A stretch of 64,000 nt of DNA from Stictocephala bisonia (Eukaryota; Arthropoda; Insecta; Hemiptera; Membracidae), in NCBI GenBank assembly GCA_035578905.1, contig JAQJVL010000146.1:1436938-1500937 (forward strand). Direction: 5' to 3'. Shown in pieces: positions 1-12,200 of the stretch. Below the pieces are notes generated by a model. The model was given only the letters and a program-made list of their open reading frames with translations. It searched no databases and was not told where the DNA came from. Within the stretch, counting starts at the first letter, position 1. The number at the start of each line of letters is the position of its first letter. The position numbers and the translations under genes are program-made.

Positions 1-124
1 CCTCGGAATTCAAAATCTGAAACTAAAGACCATAGTTATCAACTTACAATTATGAATGGTTAAGAGGGATATTTACTAGTCAGAATTAATAAAATCTTGT
101 GAAAGATTGATGTCCCTGTTTCAG

Positions 125-282
125 GTTACCCTGGACCTGTGGGTGCCCCTGGTTCACCTGGAATGGATGGAATGCCTGGAGAACGAGGAGACGATGGTAT
201 CATTTATGAGGGCTCAAAAGGTGTAAAGGGACTAAAGGGAGAGCCAGGATTTGATGGAATCCCTGGAACAAATGGATTTAAT
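125..282 (+). CDS. Col4a1: Collagen IV visible exon 1
   Basis: The acceptor TTTCAG ends at 124, and the first two bases complete a split Gly codon. It encodes Gly-X-Y repeats from YPGPVG to GTNGFN, including GERGDDG, which holds an RGD tripeptide. It ends in phase 0 before GTTAGT. A nearby GTAAGC four bases later would break the phase of the next exon, so the end at 282 is preferred. Confidence 0.88.
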
Positions 283-3200
283 GTTAGTAAGCAACATATA
301 TTGGAATTTGTTTGATTATCACACTTTTAAGATTACATTTTTTAACAGATTAAAATTGTAATTAAATATGGACTCTTTTTTAAACTGTAAAATTTTTAAA
401 TTTAATGAAACATTAAAATAAAACTATCTTAGAATTGGAGTAGTAATTTTCATAATTCTCATAAGTTTATCTTAAATTTTATATCTTAATTTAGAAAATT
501 TTTAAATGAAGCATATTCTTCAAACAAGTATTTTAGTAAATTTAATCCTACTATATATTAAATGACAAGTCTAACATTGATCAAGTATTGTTTAGTTCAC
601 TAAACATTCAAACCTTTAAGACCAAACCTTTAAGGACATTCAACCAACATTCAACCAAACATTCAAACCTTTAAGGATTAAGTATATCCTTGTGGATCCT
701 GCAATCGATCAACCAATAAAAATGTTTATTATTAACTATTCAAAGCTTGAAGTATAAGCATTCTTCATTTTCATGATACAAATTCTCAACCCACTCTCAC
801 TAAAATTCTCAAAAAAATTTACAAAAAATATCAAGTGTATGATAATTTATTTCTCAATACAATTTTTATCAAGTCACATCTACCATCTTTTAACCAGCAG
901 GACCCCTGAAATAGTTTATGTAAACATTATATAAATACAAAACTAAATTATATCAAATAATGTAATCATTGTGTGCATAATTTATTTTTGAGCCTTAGCT
1001 TTTTAATGAAGTTCTAAACAAAAATTCAGATTATTCATATTTTTACAACTAGTATATTAGGAGAGATAGGGCATCAGCAAACTTACCTAAGAAGACAAGT
1101 CCATTAGCACTTTGCGGTAGTGAACAAATAGTGTGGTAGTGAGCCGGCGTGGTGGCTCAGTGGCTAAGACTTCGAACTGGAGAGGGCAAGATCCAAGGTT
1201 CAAATCCCCACTGAGCCAACTTTACCTGTTGAATAAAGTTCAAGCACAGGCTTGTAGCCCATGTGAATTGGCGAGTAAAGTTTAAAAAAAGAGACATGTC
1301 ACAAATTTTCAGTGCCACTGACACTTTCTTCAGGTGAATAAGGTGAGGGGGCTGACCTTAGGAGAGCGATGTGTCTCCATTTGTTCACTATTGCAAGGTG
1401 TTTTAGTGAACTCGTATTCTTAGGTAAGTTTGCTGATGTGCTATATCTCTTTATATGCTAATTCCTGGTCTAAAGCCCTTCAATTTAACCAATAATTTTT
1501 TTAATAAAAATTATACTAAAAAGTGTTTTAGTTTCAGGAGCATTCTTAGTACTTATTACTGTACAAAAGTTAAAAATTTAAATATGCACTTGTAAGTTAT
1601 TCAAACAATAATTGTTCAATAAAAATAAAACATACTAAAAGATTAATACTTAAGAATATGATTTGTTCTTAGAATCATACAAGTTTACTGACATGTTTTA
1701 TTTACAGGGAACTAGAGGTGATTATGGACTCAAAGGGCCAAAGGGTTTTAGAGGAGACCAGGGCTCTCCCGGTTTCCCAGGACCAAGTGGCAGAAATGGC
1801 TTACCTGGATTCAAGGGTGAACGAGGTCCTTTTGGTAGGCCAGGTGTAGATGGATTTAAGGGAGAGCAAGGCATGGAAGGAGATCCTGGTGAAATGGGTT
1901 TACCAGGTAAAAGAAATTCCAATATATAAAAAACTCAATGGAACAATTTGCAAATTAACTTAATACTGTGTGTTTTTATCATAATATTTATAAAGGCAAT
2001 AAAATACAGTAGACCCTCAGTATTTGGAAACTTGACACTTCAACAGTCCTCATACTTTGACACCAGCTATGGTAAAGTGATGCATCAACATAATTGTCTG
2101 TGACAGGCTGTGCTTAGTTTAGCCCGGTTCAATTCAACAAAATAACAGTTTCAAAATGAATAGAAGTTAAAGCATTACATTTTTATTGTGTTGATTTTTT
2201 TTACCCTTTAGGTAATGTACTGTCCATCTTTAATAACTTGGTTTCTTTAAGTACCATACTTTACTCTATACCAATTTAGTATGACATACATTGTCACACC
2301 AAAGCTTTATTCTCAAATTATTCTCAGATATGTTGTTGTCTCAAATATGAGACACCAACACATCTTTGTGCATATATTAAGGCGAATACAAAGTAGGATA
2401 AGCGTGGATGACCTGCATAGTCTAGTTACTAACTGAGTTCGACTTATGCTCAGAAAGGGCCTTTAAAATAGCCCAATAGCCAGGGCAACTAAGGATTTCA
2501 TAGCTTTACTTAGAATCTGAACCACGTCGTGTTGGTCTGATTTTCAAGGCTAATTGACAAGTCTGATACACTAGTTCTTTCCCATGCACAACATCTGAAT
2601 ACTAACTACCATCCAACATGGACAACTCAGACTTCTCTAGTAGTGTTCAAGTCAATACCACTGTCTCACTTGCACCACTCTTTGCATCTCACTCGCACAA
2701 GTACGTTGAAAAGAGATGTATACATATTATAACAGCATATTATAACAAATTTACTTAAATTTTATTCAAAAATAAGAAATAAATATAATCTAGCATAGAA
2801 TGTGTTGAAAACCCATTTATATAAAAGTATCCTGATCAGAATATTTGGCAAGGCCTTTATAAACAAATATTTTAATATAGCAAGATTAGTATATTAGAGA
2901 GATAGGACATCAGCAAACTTACCTTAAAAGACAAGTTCACTAACATCAGAGTAGTAGTCACAAACACAAAGTAGACATAATCTCACAAATTTTCAACACC
3001 ACAGGCATTTTCTTCAGGTGAGTAGAGGGAGAGAAATAGAGAGAGAGACACAAAACAAAACTGTGTCTCTCTCTCTCTCTCTTTCTCTTTCCCTCTACTC
3101 ACCTGAAGAAAATGCCTGTGGTGTTGAAAATTTGTGAGATTATGTCTACTTTGTGTTTGTGACTACTACTCTGATGTTAGTGAACTTGTCTTTTAAGGTA

Positions 3201-6200
3201 AGTTTGCTGATGTCCTATCTCTCTAATATACTAATTCCTGGCCTAGTGCCCTTTAACCTAACCTAAAAATATAGCAAGATTGAAACTTTTCTAAATCATA
3301 AATATCTAAAACTCATAAACTTGTCATATAGGACTGCCTGGTGTTGTTGGAGACAGAGGTCTCCCAGGATTGCCTGGACCTCAAGGTCCCAAGGGATATG
3401 TTGGAGAGCCTGGTGGACCAATCTACACAATAGCGCCCAAGGGTGACTACGGAGAATCCGGACTTGTAGGACTTACTGGAAGAAAAGGACCTGTAGGAGA
3501 TGTTGGAACTCCTGGATTCTTTGGTCCAAAGGTGAGTTTATACAAGTGATAGTGTTAGTAAAAAATCTAGCTAATGTGGCCGTTTTGCTTCACGAAAATC
3601 ATCAAAAACATGGGTTTCTAATTTAAAGGAGCAGTTTGAATTAATGATCCTATCACAACACTTGAAGTGTTATTTTAGAACTGTTCTAGTAGATCATTAG
3701 ATGGTTTTTATAAAACAATGAGTTTTTTTGTAATTTTGTATATATAAATAGGTGAAACTTTACATGGCGTTCTTGATGAGTTTAAGTAACAAAAAACTCA
3801 TAATGTCAACTTATTGTTCACTATATTGGACCTTTAATAAACATACATTGTTCACTTTAACTTATAATAATGAAAGATTCATACAGTCGAAATAGAACGT
3901 AGGCATGTTTTAGCCTGCTAGCAGCTATATTACTGTAGATTGGACGTCTAATAAAGGGCTGAAGACTTTCCAGCGGTAGTTTGGCAGTTTGGGAAATGGC
4001 AATCTTAAATTATATACCTGAAACTACTTCTGTTTCTGATGTATCCGCTTAATTCAGATTTAAAATTTCAGTCACACTTTATTTGCCCAAAAATAATTTT
4101 TAGTGTAAAAAATGGAACTTTGTAAACTATTTATTTACATATGAACTCGCTCACTTAGTGTATATATATATCATATGAGTTGAAATGTGAACATGGGTGA
4201 AAAGATAAATCAAATATTCTTTTAACATTTAAGTGAGTAATTTAAAAACCAATTTACAAAAGAAAAGCAATTCCATTTTATTTGGAAAACCTAAAAGTTA
4301 TCAAATAATTTGCACCATTGTTTTCAGGAAGAATATAAAATATTAAATGATATATCGCATGATCAGCTTAAAATTAAGAATTGTGAAGTTGACCTACACA
4401 TCTTGGACATCAAATGACTACCAAAAATGTTTAATGTCATGAAAGATAATGTTTGTACATGGATAATGATTGGTGTGGTTAAAAATACCTTTTATATTTC
4501 CGTATAATTTCTTTTTAAAATGGCATAAATAATCATTTAATAATACATTAGGGGCCTATAGAAACATCTCAGTGAACAACAACACTTGGCGACCACTATA
4601 CGTGCATAACAAAGCAAGAAGAAGCCTTCAATCACATCATCAGATCATCAGTGATTGAGCCAGACAAAACAATATTACCATTAAATTCACCATCTTTCAA
4701 CTGTTTCATTGACATATAGATTGCATAGTCATTGCTTATATGCAAATTGTAAAAAATTTTAATTTGCAACACAGTGTAAACAGCATACTGTCAACTGTCA
4801 GAATTAATTAATTATTATAGCTTTTCATGCTATATTATTCTTAATAAACTGTAAGTCATAGAAGATAATGTTTCAAAATTTTGTTCCAGGGTGATATTGG
4901 AGATATTGGGTTACAAGGACCCCCAGGAGTGGATGGACCTCCTGGAAGGCCTGGACTCCCTGGAGATAGGGGTCTACCAGGAGGTAACTATATGAACTAA
5001 GTGATAGTCATCTACTTCAAATAGTGTGATTGGAATGTTGAGGTGTTTTGTATTCATCGCCAAGATATATATGACACCACTGTGTGCACTATGATGAATT
5101 TAAATAAAGCCTTAATAAAGTTTGAATATGATGAAGCCTTAATAAAGCCTCAAACATAATATGAATGATTCTAAATGTAAATAAGTACTCATTTCTAGAA
5201 ATAAAACTCACATAACCCAATATAAAGTTATAAAGTATGCTTGAGGCCTTTCGAAAATAAGATTTTTATTGTTAAAATCATCAAGTAACTAAAAAATAAT
5301 TTCTAAATATTAAATAAAATAATAGTATAAAATAAATCAGCTGATATAAAATTCCCCATTAATTTAAGAAAGGAGAACAATGGGAAAATCCTGGTTCGTT
5401 TTTGAAATAATTTTTATATTGATTAAGTGTGTTACATATGTGTCAAGACAATTTAGGTTTTCTTCTTCATAAGAACCCATTTGTTCATAATAATCTACAT
5501 TTTATGTTTATGAATTGTGAATCCTTGGTCTTTTGTGAATCCCTCTCATCTGAGAAAGGTGAGCGTAGTTCACCGAAATCGATCAGCATAATATTTGTGC
5601 ATTTTGTACTTGTAATACAATATATTTGTACATTTTGTGCTTATATTATAATAAATTTTTGTTGTGTGACGTTTACTTGTACTGTATATGTACCGACACG
5701 TATTATGCTAGTTAAAAAACTATTTATTTATGAATTAAATCAAAATGACATCAGCATTATGCTATGGCATTGTTCAATATACAGTCATGAATTAAATGTA
5801 ATAATGTACAGTAATTGTTACAATAGTAATCCTACAGAGTCCATGCCTAGACCTTGCTATTTTTAGCAAAAGTGCAAGAGATTTCTCACTGGAAATTTTA
5901 AAATAAAACACTGCCTCATACCACTACTCTTTTTTTTAAAGGAGAGACCGATCTCCTTCGTAGGCTTACCCTGCCCATTCCCCATAAACTATTGATCCTT
6001 GCAGGGAGCTTAATCAGACATAGTAAGGAGCAGACCAGTACAGTGATAGATTACTGATAAATAATATACATGGTGTCATTTTTAAATGGGCCACCACTGT
6101 GATCCTGGAAACCTTAAGTCTGACAAAAAACTTCAAATGGGGATCCTTATCTTGTTTTTGGAGACAATTAAAAATATATAATTCAAAATTTTTAAAATGG

Positions 6201-9200
6201 CCACCATTTTCCTATACTGCGGGCAACTTTATTTTTTCTTATGGAACACCCTATATTTTATTATAGTTTTATATAGAAATAGTAATTTTAAGACTTTTTT
6301 TATTCATGTCAGTTTTTCAATATGTTGCTTAATATCGTAGATATGAGCTCAAGATGTTCAGATTCCTTATGGAGCTTACCATTAAGAAACAACATTTTTT
6401 TTTAATTTACGTTTTTTTTAAATGATCTAATCTGTAAATATTACAAGAAACATTTGGAAAATGTATGACTAGCTATTCTTTCTTCACAACTTGACAGAAT
6501 AGTGTATTAAATTATATAATACACAGAAATTAAAAAAAAAACTTGTTACTGTTTTGTAACAGATAAATTGATGTTAGCAGCATTGTTACCATTATGAACT
6601 GTTTAAGTCAACTCCTAATACAGCTGTACTTATTTGTATTATGCTTTTTTAAATTTCTGTATATTATAATTTTAAACACTATTCTGTCAAATCCTGAAAA
6701 ATAAAATAGCTAGGCTTACATTTTCCAAATGTTTGCTGTAATATTTGCAGTTATATATTTTTTTAATGTATATTAAAAAGAGTCATCTCAATGGTAAGTA
6801 CCACAAGGAATCTGAATATTTTGAACTCTTATCTGCATTATTAAGCAAAATATTTAAAAACTTACATGATTAAAGAAAATCTTAACATTACTATTTCTAC
6901 CTAAAAGTATCATAAAATATAGGGTGTTCTATAAGAAAAACAAAGATGCCCGCCACATTGGAAAATGGCAGCCATTTTTCAAAATTTGAAATATACATTT
7001 TTAATTGTTTCTAAAATCAAAGTTAGGTACCCCATTTAAAGTTTTTTGTCAGATTTATGGTTTCCAAGATTAAAATGGTGGCCCATTTAAAAAAGCCGCC
7101 CTGTTAATTAAACCAGGTTTGAACCTTTATCAGGTCCTGGTTCAAAATATTTTAAGTCCTGACTTCTTAGACTGCTCGGCTATCAACTTGCCAAACTTGG
7201 CCACTGGCTATATATGATTCAAATAGTTAATCCTACGTTATTTCTGAACGTAATTCTATGCCTTTTACCTTTATCCTTGAACTGTAAATAACTCAACTAA
7301 GTTTTTTATTCTATTATCTCAATGCGTCAAATCTATCACATAAAAGTTTGAGATCAAGACTTAGGTGCTAGGTTTTTTAAAACATTTTGTTTATTTGGTG
7401 ATAGAAGGATCTTCTTCTTGTACTTTCCTAAAACTAGCTGTTGTAGTCTCCCTTCATTGAAAACCGAGTAATTCTCACAGCACTCTGATCTCACAGCTTG
7501 ACCTTAGGACTGATGAACCTGATGAGGTCACAGGTGATGGCACAAACAGAAAAATCCTAAAATCTAACTTTTAGGTCCTTGAACTTTTAAAAATTGATTA
7601 AGTTCATCTCTCTTGTTTATTATTAATTTCTGTGGCTCTTTAATTATTGAATGATTAGAACAATTATCCTATGTTTAATCCAATAGAACTCATTTATAGC
7701 TTATTGTCACCAGATCCCTCTCCTCTAACACTGCTTGCGGATAGAGGTGAACCTGGAGAACCAGGAATAGATGGGATACCAGGACGTCCAGGATGGCCAG
7801 GTCAGAAAGGAGCTCCAGGTGACTATGGACGAGATGGACCGGATGGAATCCCAGGACGCCCAGGATACAGTCCTAAAGGACCTAAAGGCATGACAGGGCC
7901 ACCAGGTAAATAAGAAATGTGTTTAATTTGAAATGATAGTTTTTATTTTACAATATTTGTGACTATGCTAACTGAAATTTAGAGTTTACTAGTCATAATT
8001 AGTTTTAGAAGGAATTTTCTTAAAATATCTAAATGTTGTATGGTGTTTATTGCTTCACATAAATCCCTTGATTTGTATGGAAAAAAATGCTGGCAAATGA
8101 GCACGGCAAAAATTACTGTCGGCACAGAGATTATGTGTACCCAAGTTTTATGGTTGTTTACTAAGAAACTAAGGATATGAAAAATTCAATCATACGATTG
8201 TTTTTCTCGTTTCATTGTAAATTCTTATATACCAGTATGCATTTTTAAATTTTATTAGAGGTTTTAATAATTTTTATTCTAGTTAGAATAAAAAAGTACC
8301 AGAATTTTAACTATAGTTTTCTCTGTGCATCAAATTTTCACTTTTATTGCTAATAAACTTGTTATTGTGTTGCATTTATATTTTAATATTTTATTGGCAG
8401 ACCATTTTTCTATAAGTTGGATAAATGTTAGAATGTTATCATTTCAAAAAAAATTCTTAGTAATTTCCGGAAACAAAATCGACTTGGCTTCTAAAGGTTG
8501 TAAAACTAATTACTTGGTCACGTTATAAACCTTCTGAAATGTATAGGTACAGTGCATTACTTTGATAAACGTAAGTTTCGACCAATTTGTAATCACTGTG
8601 TTTACTTACGCATATGAAAGTAATGTATTGTACTGATACATTTCATTAGGAATTCAACATGACCAAGTATTAGTAGAGATATGACATAGGCAAATGTACC
8701 TTAGAAGACAAGTCCACTAACACCACAGTAGTAGTCCACATTGTTAGTGGACTTGTGCTCTAAGGTATGTTTTCTGATGTCCTATCTCTTCTAATATACT
8801 CATACCTGGCCTAGTGCCCTTAAACCTAACTTAAAACATAACCAACAATCTCTAGAAGTCAAGAAAACGTTTTATGAAATTTGTAAGACCTTTTATTCTT
8901 GAAAAGTTAAAATTTTTTAATTTATAAAACTTAAAGAAAACATTCCTGTTAATTATCCACTAAAATATCAATGCGATACATTGACAGGTTATTGCGAGAT
9001 AAACATGTAAAGTTTAACTCGGGTACACATCATTTCTGCACTGACAGTAAGCTAAAATTGTAAAACAACATGTTATTTTTCTAAGTAAGAATTTGATTTA
9101 TGGTCGAACCCACCTTTTTAAATAGGTTGATGGTGAAATTTAGGTGATTGTGAAAGTTTCTTAAACTAGCTTAATTGATTTCTAAAAATCCATCATACAG

Positions 9201-12200
9201 ACACTGATGAATTATGTTGTTATCAGGACCAGTTATTCCCGGAAGTCCAGGTATGCCTGGCAGGCCTGGACTGGAGGGATTACCGGGACTTCCTGGTAAC
9301 AAAGGATTACCAGGGGAACCTGGATACGCTCTTCTCAGGTAAAAACTATTTTTAATCTCATATTTCTGCTCGACTGTATTGTTTAAGTGGATAACAATAT
9401 TACAAATGTTTATTTACATCTTATTAAAGAAATTAAAGGTCAGAATAAGAAAAATTATGGAAAATATACTATTTACATCTGTATGTTTTGTTTCAACAAT
9501 ATAAAGCTACTAAATAGGTTTTATCAAAATTAAACTTAGGAAAAATCCTTATCAACGTGTTTAAGGAAATGTTAACTAATTACTTTGGGAAATAGAGTGC
9601 CGGCATGGTGGCTCATTGACTAAGGACTTCTGAGAGCAAGTTCCAAAGTTCAAATCCCTAACTGAGCTAACGGTTGGTACTTCAATCGTTAAATAAAGTT
9701 CTTGCCTTTAGGCCCATTGAACTGGCAAGTGAAGTTAAAAAAAAAAAAAATAGAACAGTTTTGTTCCAGAGAAGAGAATTCTATGGTTTGAGAAAAAAAC
9801 ACAGTTACACTCAATGTTTAAACTATTAATACTAGAATTTTACTTACTCTTACTCCCGAGGCCATCTAAGTTGTTGATATTTGGCTGTACCAACATATTC
9901 CCTTCATCTGGATTGATCTTTTGCCTCCCTTCTGTGACTCCAGCTCTCTCCACATCCGTCTTCACCTGACTCCACCGACCACCGTATGCTCCTACAATCC
10001 ACACAAGACTTGCCAATTGTGTGTTTGTGTTACTATAGCCCTCAACTTGAATGGTAAAAATAATTGTTCGATAAGTTTTTATGATAATTTTTCTATGTTA
10101 TGTGATATTGATAATTTATTGTTGGTCTGAAAAATAAAAAAATAAACCATTTTGATATTAGGTTTTTTTAATCAATCAATAATACATGATAACAATCCAT
10201 CCAATAGTTTGTAATCGTCTGTACAGTTGTAATCAGGATTTAGTTGTTAATATAAGTAATCACATTCATAGATTATTAGAGATCATAAGAATGAAATTTT
10301 TCAAATTACTTTCCTAATCTAACATTTTAGGATTCATGTAAATAATGTTCTTAGTTCGATCACAATCAAAGTCATAACAGATTTTAAAAGGGATCAGCTG
10401 ATAATCACCCGCTGTTCATTTGTCTTTGGGCTATTAATTAATTATACACTTTCTAAGGAATAGTCAGCCTTTGTTAGTAACAATGACTACATTCGCTCAT
10501 CTACACTCATCACAGTCATTCAAAATCCACATTCGCCCATTTATTGACGATCGGCATCTTAAGAATAAAAATAAAATAAGTATCATAGCAAATTAGTTAT
10601 AAAAGATCTCTGTTTACTTCTGAAATAATAACTTTACTTTCTTACCTCTGTGTCAGTCCTAAAGGACAGACCGGAGATGTTGGTCTGACAGGATTGATGG
10701 GGGATATCGGACCTAAGGGAGAGAAGGGAGATGCAGGAAATCCTGGTAGATTGGGCTTCCCAGGAATAGAAGGTTACCCAGGACCAAAAGGGAAAGATGG
10801 ACTTCCTGGTATTCCAGGCATTGGTGGACTTAAGGTGAATTAATGTGATATATATAAATATTTATTATGTATTATTTACTACTGTCGGCACAACAATTAT
10901 GTGCACCTGAGTCTGAGGTTGTTTACTAAAAAGGTAAGAGTCTAATTAAAAATCCAATCACACCATTGTTCTTCTAGTTCAATTGTACATTGTGAAATAT
11001 GCATTTTAATATTTTATTATAAGTTTTAATAATTGTTATCCTAGTTGGAACAAAATAATTATACCGGGTCGGTCCATATAAAATCAACCAATTTTTAAGA
11101 GATATTTTTCATCACCATTTAATATTTTGACGAAAATTTGTACATAAGTTGTGATGATATAGATTAAGAAAAATACAGAATTTCAGCTCAATATCTCATT
11201 TGGTTTCCAAAATACAGCTATGTAAATTTAAAAAAAAACGTGAAATCTTTGCTGCCCACGTAATTTTTAAAGTGAAATTGCAGCTCTTCTAGGCAAGATA
11301 GAGAGCTGAAATTAGTGTCATTTTACAGCTAATTTTATGATATTTCAAATGATATATGGCTACATAGAGGTTGAAAAGTTTTACATGAAATGTAGAAAAG
11401 TTTTTTTCTACATTTGAATAAAAATTTCAAATTTGAATTTCTCAAAATCGAAACAATTAACAATTTTTTTAATATTCAATATTGTTGGTTAGGTTGTTAA
11501 TAATAAGTTTTACAAAATTTATGATGGGACTCAATGGATTCACACTTTTGAAAAATCATTTTAAAATGCTTGTTCGCTGGGTAACGAAATATAACAAGCT
11601 ACTAAACCCCTTAAACCCAAAGGCAAAAGAAAAAAAACTGTAATTGTAATTTATATATGTATTTTCCTTAGTTCTTCTTAACCCTATGGACCCGAAAGCA
11701 ATATTTGTAGTTTGTCCTCGTTGCTCCAATGGCCAGCTGTACTGGCCATTGTCAATATTTAATATTTTAAATAAAATATGGTCATTTTAATTATAAAAGT
11801 ACAGTATATGGTTATAATGTTTTATGTTCATGATACTTACTTTAGTTTAGGAGTCTGAATATGTAATAGTTGGTTGATAAACATCAGATTATTCAATGTC
11901 CATTATGATGTTTGATAATAATTCAAAACAGCCATATAAAATAAACCATCAGTTATTGATATAAACGATATTCCTTTTGTAATAACATTTCAGTTGCTTT
12001 CCTCATTTCTTCATCAGTCACATTGTAAGTTCTCCCTGTTGCAGTTGATGGATTTAGATTACACAAGATGCAGTTTTTAGGTACTGTTGATAAATCCTTT
12101 TTTCTTGGATAAGTAAAAGACTTAGCTGGTCCACAGCGGTGGAGAAACGATACACAGATTTCTTCTTCTATTTCATCTTTGGACAAAACACTTGCCACCC

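Noticed and set aside
1150..1220. tRNA gene suggested by A- and B-box sequences
   Set aside because: There is no closing acceptor stem or sound anticodon arm; the repeat at 9598 shows it is a SINE head. The same holds for 44430-44518.
1722..1922. Minus-strand open frame rich in Pro/Gly/Ser
   Set aside because: It is the antisense shadow of a Gly-X-Y collagen exon; the plus strand has splice sites in phase with its neighbours.
5429..5866. 145-codon plus-strand open frame
   Set aside because: It runs through the FB2 monomer and flanking AT-rich DNA, with no protein-like motifs; open by chance.
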